Shown: in pieces, positions 8,741 through 17,552 of the stretch | Layout of the letters: every line of letters starts with the position of its first letter | Position numbering within the stretch: the stretch's first letter is position 1 | Origin: Thiodiazotropha sp040506705 | Lineage (GTDB): Bacteria > Pseudomonadota > Gammaproteobacteria > Chromatiales > Chromatiaceae | Assembly: GCA_040506705.1 (NCBI GenBank) | Contig: JBEVWG010000066.1 | Location: 6,337 to 70,336, forward strand | Length of the DNA stretch: 64,000 bases | Direction of reading: 5' to 3' | Translations under genes and position numbers: made by a program | The notes under the pieces: generated by a model | Database searches by the model: none | What the model saw: only the letters and a program-made list of their open reading frames with translations | Told to the model about the DNA's origin: nothing

Positions 8741-9715
8741 ATGACCACGCAACCAAAACCGACCATTGCCGACATTTCAGATCCGATCGGGGAAGCGCTG
8801 CATCTTCTCAAGTTGAATGGAACCTACTACTGCCGCTCTGAACTTCAGGCGCCATGGGGTATTGAGTTACCACCATTTGAGGGTCACATGATGTTTCATG
8901 TTGTGACCAGAGGTGAATGCTGGCTTGAGGTCTCAGGTGAGGAGCCCCACCTGCTTAAACAGGGTAGTCTGGCATTGGTACCTCACGGTTCAGGCCACAC
9001 AGTTCGCAGCCAGCTGAATGGTGAGACACAACCACTATTTGATATTCCCGTAGACTCTGTAAGTGAACGCTATGAAATTATGCGTCACGGTGGCGATGGT
9101 GAACTCACCCAATTAACCTGCGGCCTGGTTCGTTTTGATCATGTCGCTGGACAACAGATTGTTACCCTGCTTCCTCAGGTACTACAGATTGATACCTGGA
9201 AGGAGGAGGAAGGCAGTTGGATACAGAGCACCCTTGAATTGATTACCCGTGAAGCCAGAGAGCTGCGTCCTGGTGGCGAGACGGTAATAACCCGCCTGGC
9301 AGATGTTCTCGTTATCCAGGCAATCCGTTCCTGGCTCTCCTCATTGGATGAACCAGACCAGAACTGGCTATCCGCACTTCGCGACAAGCATATTGGTAGA
9401 GCACTTGCTGCCATTCATCGTTACCCTGAACAAGAGTGGACCCTTGCTGCCTTGGCTACTGAGGCAAGAATGTCCCGTTCCGGCTTCTCGGCAAGGTTTA
9501 CAGAGCTTGTTGGCTATACAGCAATGCACTATGTGACGCGTTGGCGCATGCTGATCGCCCGCTCACAGCTCGCCGAGTCATCTGAACCGCTTGTGAGATT
9601 CGCTGAACGCTGTGGTTATCGATCAGAAGCCGCTTTTTGCAGAGCCTTCAAACGGGAATTCGGTGTTTCACCCGGCAGTGTTCGACAAAAAAATCACCTG
9701 ACCAATTACTATTAA
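8741..9715 (+). CDS. AraC-family transcriptional regulator with N-terminal cupin domain
   Basis: A 324-residue DNA-binding regulator. The first 180 residues form a cupin-like sensor (HMMFHVVTRGECWLEVSG, then LVPHGSGHTV). The last 100 hold two helix-turn-helix motifs: WTLAALATEARMSRSGFSARF, and the signature containing RFAERCGYRSEAAFCRAFKR followed by FGVSPG. The gene diverges from the NmrA-like reductase, a frequent pairing in which the regulator controls the reductase in response to a small molecule. No strong ribosome site precedes the ATG. A hairpin follows the stop codon. Confidence 0.9.
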   Translation: MTTQPKPTIADISDPIGEALHLLKLNGTYYCRSELQAPWGIELPPFEGHMMFHVVTRGECWLEVSGEEPHLLKQGSLALVPHGSGHTVRSQLNGETQPLFDIPVDSVSERYEIMRHGGDGELTQLTCGLVRFDHVAGQQIVTLLPQVLQIDTWKEEEGSWIQSTLELITREARELRPGGETVITRLADVLVIQAIRSWLSSLDEPDQNWLSALRDKHIGRALAAIHRYPEQEWTLAALATEARMSRSGFSARFTELVGYTAMHYVTRWRMLIARSQLAESSEPLVRFAERCGYRSEAAFCRAFKREFGVSPGSVRQKNHLTNYY

Positions 9716-9746
9716 CCCGGCGACTAAGTATGTCGTCTTCAGGGTT
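9714..9746 (+). terminator. terminator-like hairpin between convergent genes
   Basis: AACCCGGCGAC pairs with GTCGTC and, after a small bulge, GGGTT around a seven-base loop. It starts inside the araC-like stop codon and ends 14 bases before the end of the convergent deacetylase gene. There is no long T-run, so strength is uncertain. Confidence 0.4.
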
Positions 9747-9759
9747 AATAATCATTGAG

Positions 9760-10686
9760 TCAGTGCAAATCCATTAGCACCCGAATATGCGCTTCCACAC
9801 TTCGTGCAAGCGCATGAGGTTCATAGCCGCCTTCCAAGACTGAAACAACCCTGCCCTCTGCATACTTATCGGCAATATCCACTATCTGCTCAGTAACCCA
9901 ACGATAGTCGGCTTCGGTCAGACTTACACCTGACATCTCATCCTCAATATGGGCATCAAAACCGGCAGAGACAAAGATCATTTGCGGTTGGAAGTGATTC
10001 AGAGCTGGAAGCCAGTGAGCAGTCACTGCCTCTTTGAAATCCGCACTTTTCGCAGTTGCCTGCAAAGGTGCGCAAATAATATGATCCGGACTCTCCTCAA
10101 TATCAGTGTAGGGATAAAAGGGATGTTGAAAAGTAGAACAGACAATCACCCGTTTATCGTCGCGAAAAATATCTTCACTGCCATTCCCATGATGTACGTC
10201 GAAATCAAGAATCGCCACACGTTCCAGTCCATATTCCGCCATCGCATGTGCAGCACCAACAGAAGCGTTGCCGTAGACACAGAAGCCCATTGTTCTCATA
10301 CGCTCTGCATGATGGCCGGGGGGACGTACGGCACAAAATGCATTCCGTAATCCCTCCTGCATAATAAGATCCACTGCTTTTATCGCAGCCCCGGCAGCAC
10401 GCCTGGCAGCTTTTAAACTTTGTGGACTGACCACTGTGTCCGGATCCAGGTGTGCATGACCACTCTCAGGCATCAATTTTTCAACCTGATTCAAATAGGC
10501 TTCATCGTGACAACGTAACAGTTGCTCACGGGATACTTCAGGCGCATCGTAGTGGCGCAGAAAATCGTACAGCTGGGCTGCCATTAAACGATCATCAATT
10601 GCTTGCAGTCTTGATGCATTTTCAGGATGCCCCACACCAGTATCATGCCCCAGGCAGTCTGGGTGGGTAATATAGGCCGTTCTCAC
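9760..10686 (-). CDS. histone-deacetylase-family protein (AcuC/acetylpolyamine amidohydrolase-like)
   Basis: A zinc hydrolase of the arginase/deacetylase fold that removes acetyl groups from lysines or polyamines. Hallmarks are CLGHDTGVGHPENASRL near the N-terminus, RPPGHHAE (the catalytic His pair), DFDVHHGNG with zinc ligands Asp and His, STFQHPFYPYT, VSAGFDAH and a final LEGGY. I prefer the GTG at 10686 because GGGAG sits seven bases before it; this gives 309 residues. An ATG 27 bases upstream is the alternative. Its start faces the Pat-type acetyltransferase gene at 10975, suggesting an acetylation/deacetylation pair. Confidence 0.9.
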   Translation of the reverse strand: MRTAYITHPDCLGHDTGVGHPENASRLQAIDDRLMAAQLYDFLRHYDAPEVSREQLLRCHDEAYLNQVEKLMPESGHAHLDPDTVVSPQSLKAARRAAGAAIKAVDLIMQEGLRNAFCAVRPPGHHAERMRTMGFCVYGNASVGAAHAMAEYGLERVAILDFDVHHGNGSEDIFRDDKRVIVCSTFQHPFYPYTDIEESPDHIICAPLQATAKSADFKEAVTAHWLPALNHFQPQMIFVSAGFDAHIEDEMSGVSLTEADYRWVTEQIVDIADKYAEGRVVSVLEGGYEPHALARSVEAHIRVLMDLH

Positions 10687-10920
10687 AAAAAAACTCCCAA
10701 TTTTCAGCTGCATTCATTAAGCAGCATAATACTTATTATGAATCTTCAGAAACGGTTACTTAGGTAAAGAATTTGTAATTTTTTAGATGTAAACTTCCAA
10801 CCACACATGCCGATAAACTAAGTGCTCATCGACGTCACCATGTAAACGTTTTCATTCAGACTATCACACCGTGCTTCCGTGAGTATAAGCGGATATTCTC
10901 TCTCACTATTATCACCAGTA

Positions 10921-10951
10921 TGGTGTAACGTATAAATAGTACACCACACTA
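10921..10951. repeat. family E repeat with short palindrome before pat
   Basis: GGTGTA (10922-10927) and TACACC (10940-10945) pair around a 12-base loop, and the stretch ends in ACCACACTAG. It shares 16 bases (TGGTGTAACGTATAAA) with 37767-37782. On the opposite strand it shares TAGTGTGGTGTA with 38840-38851. It lies 24 bases before the acetyltransferase start, so it could also contain promoter elements (TATAAAT). Confidence 0.5.
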
Positions 10952-10974
10952 GAAGTTCATACAGGCTGGAACTC

Positions 10975-13656
10975 ATGCAATCACACTATTTAACCCCTCT
11001 ATTCTCACCTAAAAGCGTCGCTATGTTCGGCGCCAGCGAAAGGGAAAACTCGGTTGGTGAAGTGGTTTTTAGAAACCTCATCTCCTCCGGATACAAAGGC
11101 GCAATCTACCCGATCAATCCAAAGCATGAGGAGATTCAGGGAATAAAGGCTTATAAATCGATTCAAGAGATCGATGAATCGGTTGAATTGGTTGTCGTTG
11201 CGACACCGGCAAAAACCATCCCAGCCATAGTTGAAGCCTGTGGATTACACGGCGTAAAAACCATGATTATCCTCTCCGCCGGTTTCCGTGAATCGGGCCC
11301 AGCCGGACTTCGAATAGAAGAGCGTGTGGTCGAGGTTGCCAAAGAGTTCGGTATTCGCTTCATCGGCCCAAACTGTCTTGGTCTTATTCGGCCTGACCAG
11401 GGTATCAACATCACCTTCGGCAACAACAACGCCAAGCCCGGTAACCTGGCGCTGGTCTCACAATCAGGCGCAATCTGTACCGCTATTCTTGACTGGGCAG
11501 AGGTTAACGATATCGGTTTCTCGACAGTCATCTCCACCGGTATCTCAGCTGATTTGGATTTTGGTGATTATCTCGATTATCTGGTCTCCGATCCTAAGAC
11601 TGACAGTATCCTGCTCTATATAGAAGGGATTAAAAATGCCCGTCGCTTTATGAGTGGTCTACGTGCAGCTGCGCGCATCAAGCCTGTAATTGTTCTCAAG
11701 GTTGGGCGTCACGCAGCAGGGGCAGAAGCGTCAATGTCCCATACCGGCGCACTGGTCGGTAGTGATGAAACATTTTCTGCCGCCCTCTCCCGTTCGGGTG
11801 TTTTAAGAGTCGAGACAATCTCCCAGCTCTTCTCAGCAGCGAAGGCCCTATCCTCCCGCTACCAGGTATATGGTGACAAGCTGGCGATCATTACCAACGG
11901 TGGTGGCCCAGGTGTTATGGCTGCCGACCGAGCCTCAGATCTGAATATTGAACTTGCTAAATTCAGTGATGAGACAATTACAGCCCTGAATCAGGCCCTT
12001 CCGGATGTCTGGTCACACAGCAATCCAGTGGACATCATTGGTGAAGCCCCACCTGAACGATATCGCGCTGCTGTGGATATCTGCCTCAATGACCCTGGCG
12101 TCGACGGCACCATTGTCATTCTCACCCCACAGGCAATGACAAAACCGGATGAGGTTGCCCAGGAGCTTATCGAGCTGGCAGACAAACATAAAAAACCTAT
12201 CCTCACCAGTTGGATGGGTGGCAAGCAGGTCGAGAATGCACGCAAACTGTTTAATAATGCCAGGCTGCCTTCATTTCGTACCCTTGAAAATGCAGTTGAT
12301 GCCTTCTATTACCTATCATCCCATCAGAAGAATCAGCGCTTATTGTTACAGACACCAGCCAAGAGTTCCCGTCGTCATGTGCAACCTGATGCAGACGGTG
12401 CCCGTCTGATTATTGAGAGCGCATTATCAGAACAGCGTAAAGTGCTATCTGAGCCTGAATCATTCGCAATCCTCGGCGCTTTCCGTATCAATGCTGTACG
12501 CAATGGTGTAGCGAGATCTGCCAATGAAGCGCTGATTCTTGCTGAATCCATCGGCTTTCCGATAGCGATGAAAATATTCTCACCAGATATCTCGCACAAA
12601 TCTGATGCTGGAGGCATCCGCTTGAATATCAATAATGCCCAGGCAGTGCGCACCAACTACCGGGACTTGGTCGAGCAGGTCAAAGAGACCCGCCCTGACG
12701 CCACCATTCAAGGTGTGACCGTAGAGCAGATGTATCAAAGCCCGAATGGTCGCGAGTTACTGATCGGCATCGTGCGGGATCCAGTATTTGGCCCCGTAGT
12801 CAGCTTTGGCAGTGGTGGTACCACTGTGGAAGTAATGGGAGACTCTGCCATTGCGCTTCCTCCATTGAACCGTCGCCTGGCCAGTGATCTGATCGATCGT
12901 ACCAAGGCCGCCAAGATGTTGGATCAGTTCAGGCACATGCCCGCTGCCAACCGTGAGGCACTGGTTGATGTGCTGCTTCGTGTTTCGAGTATGGCGTGTG
13001 AGTTACCCTGGATTCAGGAGATGGACATCAATCCATTGATTCTCGATGATCAGGGAGCAGTCGCAGTCGATGCCCGTATCCGGGTCGATTATCCCCGCCC
13101 ATCCACCGACCCCTACCATCACCTGGCTATCCACCCATATCCGGTGAATCTTGTGACTCACGGCCAACTTCCTAACGGCATCAATATTGTTGTACGCCCG
13201 ATTCGACCTGAAGATGCCGATCTGGAACAGAACTTCACGAGACAACTCTCAAACGAGGCAAAATATTTCCGCTTCATGAGCTCGATCCAGGAGTTGACCC
13301 CGGAAATGCTCACACGTTTCACACAAATCGATTATCACAATGAGATGGCACTTATTGCCGTGACAGAAGATGAGCACCATGAAGTCGAGCTGGGTGTCGC
13401 CCGATATGTAATCAATCCGGACAAACGGAGTTGTGAGTTTGCCTTGGTTGTTGCGGATAAGTGGCAAGGCCAGGGCATTGGCCATAAATTGATGAATCAC
13501 CTAATGGAGATAGCCAGAGACAGAGGACTGGTGAGGATGGAGGGTGAGGTATTGAGCAATAACTTTAAGATGCTTGATCTGATGAGGTCACTCTACTTCC
13601 AGGTCTTACCCTATCCAGAAGATAACAGCATAAAACAGGTCATTGTTGAGTTGTAG
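10975..13656 (+). CDS. protein lysine acetyltransferase, Pat/PatZ type (acyl-CoA synthetase-like domains plus GNAT)
   Basis: At 893 residues this matches Salmonella Pat/E. coli PatZ in size and layout. Residues 1-140 form a CoA-binding domain (FSPKSVAMFGASERENSVG). Residues 150-450 form succinyl-CoA-ligase-like domains (LVSQSGAICTAILDWA; MSHTGALVGSD), and about 480-700 an ATP-grasp domain. The C-terminal 160 residues are a GNAT acetyltransferase with the acetyl-CoA loop DKWQGQGIGHKLM. In Pat the NDP-forming ligase part is regulatory and the GNAT domain acetylates lysines, classically of acetyl-CoA synthetase. The presence of the GNAT domain argues against a simple ADP-forming acetate-CoA ligase. 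The target protein is not in the window. Confidence 0.9.
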   Translation: MQSHYLTPLFSPKSVAMFGASERENSVGEVVFRNLISSGYKGAIYPINPKHEEIQGIKAYKSIQEIDESVELVVVATPAKTIPAIVEACGLHGVKTMIILSAGFRESGPAGLRIEERVVEVAKEFGIRFIGPNCLGLIRPDQGINITFGNNNAKPGNLALVSQSGAICTAILDWAEVNDIGFSTVISTGISADLDFGDYLDYLVSDPKTDSILLYIEGIKNARRFMSGLRAAARIKPVIVLKVGRHAAGAEASMSHTGALVGSDETFSAALSRSGVLRVETISQLFSAAKALSSRYQVYGDKLAIITNGGGPGVMAADRASDLNIELAKFSDETITALNQALPDVWSHSNPVDIIGEAPPERYRAAVDICLNDPGVDGTIVILTPQAMTKPDEVAQELIELADKHKKPILTSWMGGKQVENARKLFNNARLPSFRTLENAVDAFYYLSSHQKNQRLLLQTPAKSSRRHVQPDADGARLIIESALSEQRKVLSEPESFAILGAFRINAVRNGVARSANEALILAESIGFPIAMKIFSPDISHKSDAGGIRLNINNAQAVRTNYRDLVEQVKETRPDATIQGVTVEQMYQSPNGRELLIGIVRDPVFGPVVSFGSGGTTVEVMGDSAIALPPLNRRLASDLIDRTKAAKMLDQFRHMPAANREALVDVLLRVSSMACELPWIQEMDINPLILDDQGAVAVDARIRVDYPRPSTDPYHHLAIHPYPVNLVTHGQLPNGINIVVRPIRPEDADLEQNFTRQLSNEAKYFRFMSSIQELTPEMLTRFTQIDYHNEMALIAVTEDEHHEVELGVARYVINPDKRSCEFALVVADKWQGQGIGHKLMNHLMEIARDRGLVRMEGEVLSNNFKMLDLMRSLYFQVLPYPEDNSIKQVIVEL

Positions 13657-13700
13657 TGGGAGAAGCTCCCAACAACTCATGAAAGATTGGAAAAAAACCA

Positions 13701-13725
13701 GCGTATGTCGTGTCTCGACATACGC
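13701..13725. terminator. perfect ten-base palindrome after pat
   Basis: GCGTATGTCG and CGACATACGC pair around a five-base loop about 45 bases after the acetyltransferase stop. No T-run follows. It may be a rho-independent-like end or a protein-binding site. Confidence 0.45.
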
Positions 13726-13771
13726 ATCTCTGGAAAAATACCGATCCTATTGACCCACCCCTCCAAAAAAG

Positions 13772-13800
13772 AAAAACCCCGGCAATATGCCAGGGTTTTT
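13772..13800. terminator. bidirectional intrinsic terminator (rplS operon / pat)
   Basis: On the minus strand AAAAACCCTGGCA and TGCCGGGGTTTTT form a 13-base stem with one G-U pair and a TAT loop. It is followed by CTTTTTT, about 60 bases after the rplS stop. The symmetrical A and T runs would also stop plus-strand transcripts from pat. Confidence 0.85.
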
Positions 13801-13863
13801 CATATTCATATCCACCCTGCTTGATAACAGGCCGGAAATCTAAATTCGCAATCGTGCGAAGTG

Positions 13864-14208
13864 TTAGATTTTCTCTTTGATACGAGCCGCTTTACCGGTA
13901 CGACCGCGCAGGTAGTAGAGTTTGGCACGACGAACATCACCGCGACGAGTCACTTTGACTGAAGCGACAGTCGGGCTGTAGGTTTGAAATACACGTTCCA
14001 CACCTTCGCCATGAGAAATCTTGCGTACGGTAAAGGCTGAATTAAGGCCGCGATTGCGCTTGGCAATTACGATACCTTCAAATGCCTGTAAACGCTCACG
14101 CTCACCCTCTCTGACCCTAACCTGAACAACAACGGTATCACCTGGGCCAAAATCGGGAACTTCACGACTCATCTGCTCGGCGTCGAGTTCTGCGATGATA
14201 TTGCTCAT
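13864..14208 (-). CDS. rplS: 50S ribosomal protein L19
   Basis: A 114-residue ribosomal protein at the 30S-50S interface. Recognisable segments are PGDTVVVQVRVREGERERLQ, FEGIVIAKRNRG, FTVRKISHGEGVERVF and the C-terminal YYLRGRTGKAARIKEK. Length is as expected (E. coli 115). It is the last gene of rpsP-rimM-trmD-rplS, three bases downstream of trmD, and is followed by a strong terminator. Confidence 0.98.
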   Translation of the reverse strand: MSNIIAELDAEQMSREVPDFGPGDTVVVQVRVREGERERLQAFEGIVIAKRNRGLNSAFTVRKISHGEGVERVFQTYSPTVASVKVTRRGDVRRAKLYYLRGRTGKAARIKEKI

Positions 14209-14211
14209 GGT

Positions 14212-14973
14212 CTATTGCTCCTCTGTTTGCTTTGCGTCTCCCGACGCTGCGCTAATTTCTGCTAAAAAAGTTTTCTCTTCCGCCGTTAACTGGCGATCTT
14301 TCAACAGCTCAGGACGACGTATTTGGGTACGCCCCAAAGCCTGTTGCAATCGCCAACGACGAATGGCTTCATGGTTACCGCTCTGTAGAACAGGCGGAAC
14401 CGGCATCGAATCAATCTCCTCAGGACGGGTATAGTGGGGACAATCCAACAACCCATCCATGAAAGAGTCTTGTTCAGCGGAATCCGCATCACCCAGGACA
14501 TTGGGTAAAAGACGTATCACCGCATCTAAAACAACCATAGCGGCCAATTCACCGCCACTCAGTACGTAGTCACCAATGGACCACTCTTCATCGACATAAC
14601 GCTCGATGATGCGTTCATCTATCCCTTCGTAGCGGCCAGCTATCAAAAGTTGAGGCTTTCGATGCTCAACCAGTCGCTTGGCACACTGCTGATCGAAACG
14701 CTTACCCTGTGGGCTCATATAGACCACATTGGCATCGCCCGATTCAGCCAGGGCAGCTTCGATGGCATGCTGTATCGGTTGATACTTCATCACCATGCCT
14801 GGCCCACCGCCATAGGGACGATCATCCACAGTCCGATGTACGTCTGTGGTGTAGTCCCGGGGGTTCCAGAGTTCAACCTGAGCAATGCCCCGATTGATCG
14901 CCCTGGCTACCACACCCTCGCCCTTGAGGGCATCGAACATACCAGGCATCAGGGTTACCACATCAAAGCGCAT
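14212..14973 (-). CDS. trmD: tRNA (guanine-37-N1)-methyltransferase
   Basis: TrmD methylates G37 next to the anticodon and so prevents frameshifts. The trefoil-knot SAM site is visible as YVLSGGELAAMVVLDAVIRL, with LLIAGRYEGIDER before it. The catalytic region DCPHYTRPEEI follows. The ATG at 14973 (MRFDVVTLMP) gives 253 residues and matches the family start. A reading frame begins 27 bases earlier but would overlap rimM. The spacer from the rimM stop is only four bases, consistent with translational coupling. Confidence 0.97.
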   Translation of the reverse strand: MRFDVVTLMPGMFDALKGEGVVARAINRGIAQVELWNPRDYTTDVHRTVDDRPYGGGPGMVMKYQPIQHAIEAALAESGDANVVYMSPQGKRFDQQCAKRLVEHRKPQLLIAGRYEGIDERIIERYVDEEWSIGDYVLSGGELAAMVVLDAVIRLLPNVLGDADSAEQDSFMDGLLDCPHYTRPEEIDSMPVPPVLQSGNHEAIRRWRLQQALGRTQIRRPELLKDRQLTAEEKTFLAEISAASGDAKQTEEQ

Positions 14974-14977
14974 AGCT

Positions 14978-15484
14978 TTAAAAATCCGGGTCCCAGTCAA
15001 CTGTCATCCGTCCGGCTTGCAGATCTATTTCCTGTACCGCCTGTCCAACGGTATAGGGAATCAGCCTTTCGCGATCACCCTTGACCACCAACACATCGTT
15101 TGCCCCTGTCTCAAACAGATGGGAGACCCTGCCCAGCTCAACCCCATCCAGGGTATAGACAAGCAAACCAACGAGGTCGGTCCAGTAATATTCACCTGCA
15201 GGCAGTGCAGGCAATTGCGTTCTACGTATCGCGATCTCACTTTCGACCAGCTCAACGGAACGGTCCCGATCGTCATAACCTTCGATCTGGGCGACTATCC
15301 CTTTACCTTGGGGATGTCCTGCGGCAACCTTGAACTCTTGCCACTCACCCTGGCGTTTAAGGTACCAGACCTTATAGCCGAGTATGCCCTCTTTCGGTGA
15401 AGTGAAGGAGTAGATCTTTACCCATCCCCTTACACCAAACAGGCCAGAAACCCGGCCCATTATGATCATATCTTTATCTGACAT
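14978..15484 (-). CDS. rimM: 16S rRNA processing/ribosome maturation factor RimM
   Basis: RimM helps mature the 30S head and binds S19. The 168-residue protein has the N-terminal beta-barrel (IMGRVSGLFGVRGWVKIYSFTS) and the PRC-barrel domain (EYYWTDLVGLLVYT, then ETGANDVLVVKG and the conserved LIPYT). It lies between rpsP and trmD in the conserved operon. Confidence 0.97.
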   Translation of the reverse strand: MSDKDMIIMGRVSGLFGVRGWVKIYSFTSPKEGILGYKVWYLKRQGEWQEFKVAAGHPQGKGIVAQIEGYDDRDRSVELVESEIAIRRTQLPALPAGEYYWTDLVGLLVYTLDGVELGRVSHLFETGANDVLVVKGDRERLIPYTVGQAVQEIDLQAGRMTVDWDPDF

Positions 15485-15533
15485 CGTCTCTGCCCTATGA
15501 GCTTATAACTCAGGACGAGAACAGCAGATCCTA

Positions 15534-15788
15534 TCAGGCAGCCTGCTGCTTCGCTGCCTGTTTCAACAGGGTCGCAACTCGATCGCTGGGCTGAGCACCC
15601 TTGGAGATCCAGTGTTGTATCCGATCCTGATCAACCCGCAAACCCTCTTCAGAGCCAACGGCGACGGGATTAAAAAAGCCCAGGCGCTCAATATAGCGGC
15701 CGTCACGGGCATTTCGGCTGTCTGTGACCACGATGTGGTAGAACGGACGCTTTTTAGCGCCGGTTCGAGATAGGCGTATGGTTACCAT
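15534..15788 (-). CDS. rpsP: 30S ribosomal protein S16
   Basis: An 84-residue protein of the small subunit. It opens with MVTIRLSRTGAKKRPFYHIV and carries the R-D-G-R-Y-I-E-R-L-G-F-F-N-P segment typical of S16, with an alanine and lysine-rich end. It is the first gene of the operon and has a good promoter about 60 bases upstream. Confidence 0.98.
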   Translation of the reverse strand: MVTIRLSRTGAKKRPFYHIVVTDSRNARDGRYIERLGFFNPVAVGSEEGLRVDQDRIQHWISKGAQPSDRVATLLKQAAKQQAA

Positions 15789-15844
15789 GATGTATCCTTG
15801 AGAAAATCGTTAACACACCGGAACCTGCCGGCGGGAAACGGCGT

Positions 15845-15872
15845 ATTATAGCTAAGATTTAACCAATGTGAA
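15845..15872 (-). promoter_or_regulatory. sigma-70 promoter of the rpsP operon
   Basis: On the minus strand TTCACA and TATAAT are separated by 16 bases. The -10 is a perfect consensus and the -35 matches five of six. Transcription would start near 15838, about 50 bases before rpsP. Confidence 0.75.
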
Positions 15873-15978
15873 GAGCTAAATTTGCATTAATTTAGGGTTC
15901 TGCATCCTGAAATCGGTTTATTTACTGTTTTTTTGCTGGATGGGGCCTGTCTAACCACTCAGTCAGCCATTAAACAAG

Positions 15979-15996
15979 CTAGTGTGGTGCGTCATA
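15979..15996 (+). repeat. family E repeat, copy between rpsP and ffh
   Basis: CTAGTGTGGTGCGTCATA here is matched exactly, in inverted orientation, at 42393-42410 upstream of flgB. The core TAGTGTGGTG recurs near 10940 and 38840. Confidence 0.55.
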
Positions 15997-16022
15997 ACAA
16001 GTGGGCCGCATCTCAAATAAGT

Positions 16023-17399
16023 TCAGAAGGGGAAACCACCGCCAGGCATACCACCGCCCGGAAATTTACCTCCAAGCCCTCTCATCATCTTCTTCATTCC
16101 GCCGCCTTTCATCTTTTTCATCATCTTCTGCATCTGTGTGAACTGTTTCAGCAGTTTATTCACATCCTGAACCTGGGTTCCAGAACCAGTGGCAATACGC
16201 CTTTTACGTGAACCTTTGATGACTGCCGGAAACGCCCGTTCCTGGGGGGTCATCGAGTTGATGATAGCGATCAGACGACCAACCTGTTTGTCATCCACTT
16301 GATTTTTAACATGATCCGGAATTTGGCCCATGCCGGGCATTTTGTCGAGCAAGCCACTCATGCCACCCATTTTCGACATCTGCTGCATCTGCTCTCTGAA
16401 ATCATCCAGATCGAAGCCTTTACCCTTCTGCAGTTTTTTCGCCAGCTTGGCAGCTTTGTCCTGATCAACTTTGCGGCTGACCTCCTCCACCAGCGTCAGC
16501 ACATCTCCCATACCGAGTATGCGAGAGGCAATACGATCCGGGTGGAAGGGTTCCAGTGCATCGATCTTTTCACCCACACCGATGAATTTGATCGGCTTGC
16601 CGGTGATCTGGCGTATCGAAAGTGCCGCACCGCCTCGGGCATCACCATCCGCTTTGGTCAGGATGACACCGGTCAGTGGCAGAGCTTCATTGAACGCCTT
16701 GGCGGTATTCGCTGCATCCTGACCAGTCATGCTATCGACCACGAACAGGGTCTCAACTGGACCAAGCGTTTGATGGAGCTGCTTGATCTCCTCCATCATT
16801 TCGCCGTCAACATGCAGACGACCAGCCGTATCCACGATCAAAACATCCGCAAAATCCCGTTTTGCTCGATCCAGTGCGCGCTTGGCGATCGCAACCGGCT
16901 TTTCATCACTCTTGCTGGGGATAAACTGGGCATCGACCTCTTTAGATAGGGTCTCCAGCTGATCGATCGCAGCCGGACGATAGACGTCACAACTGACTAC
17001 ACTGATCTTTTTCTTACCCTCCTGTTGCAACCAGCGTGATAATTTCGCAACACTGGTTGTCTTACCAGAGCCCTGCAGACCTGCCATCAGGATCACTGCC
17101 GGCGGCTGAGCGCTCAGATCCAGGGACTCATTGGCTTCCCCCATAACCTGAACCAACTCATCATTGACGATTTTGATCAGGGTCTGTCCGGGAGTCAGGC
17201 TTTTCATCACCTCTTCACCGGAGGCCTTCTGTTTTACCTGCTCAACGAAGTCACGCACCACAGGCAGAGCAACATCGGCCTCAAGCAGGGCCATGCGAAC
17301 CTCTCGCATCGTATCCTTGATATTGTCATCAGTCAGGCGAGCCTGACCTCTCAAATTGGTGAGGACTTTTCCCAGTCTCTGGGTAAGATTGTCAAACAT
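16023..17399 (-). CDS. ffh: signal recognition particle protein (SRP54 homologue)
   Basis: Ffh binds 4.5S RNA and signal sequences and delivers nascent membrane proteins to FtsY. The 458 residues show the helical N domain. The G domain follows with GLQGSGKTT (P-loop), DVYRPAAIDQL, DTAGRLH and TKADGDARGG. The methionine-rich M domain has signature MQQMSKMGGM and a glycine/methionine tail (GGGMPGGGFPF). It lies upstream of rpsP on the same strand in the usual order, separated by about 230 bases. Confidence 0.98.
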   Translation of the reverse strand: MFDNLTQRLGKVLTNLRGQARLTDDNIKDTMREVRMALLEADVALPVVRDFVEQVKQKASGEEVMKSLTPGQTLIKIVNDELVQVMGEANESLDLSAQPPAVILMAGLQGSGKTTSVAKLSRWLQQEGKKKISVVSCDVYRPAAIDQLETLSKEVDAQFIPSKSDEKPVAIAKRALDRAKRDFADVLIVDTAGRLHVDGEMMEEIKQLHQTLGPVETLFVVDSMTGQDAANTAKAFNEALPLTGVILTKADGDARGGAALSIRQITGKPIKFIGVGEKIDALEPFHPDRIASRILGMGDVLTLVEEVSRKVDQDKAAKLAKKLQKGKGFDLDDFREQMQQMSKMGGMSGLLDKMPGMGQIPDHVKNQVDDKQVGRLIAIINSMTPQERAFPAVIKGSRKRRIATGSGTQVQDVNKLLKQFTQMQKMMKKMKGGGMKKMMRGLGGKFPGGGMPGGGFPF

Positions 17400-17552
17400 G
17401 AATCTCTCAATCAGTTACTTAGTTATCAGCTCTAGGACCTGTTCAGACCGGTTAATCATTTCAGGTCTGAGTGAGTCGAATCGGTGATTATATACCAGTA
17501 GAGCGTTTGTGCTCTCAGGAAATGGCATTCTCCCTTTCACAGAAGCCGTTAA

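Noticed and set aside
10975..13656. Calling the 893-residue protein an ADP-forming acetate-CoA ligase
   Set aside because: The C-terminal GNAT domain with an acetyl-CoA loop (DKWQGQGIG) marks it as a Pat-type acetyltransferase.
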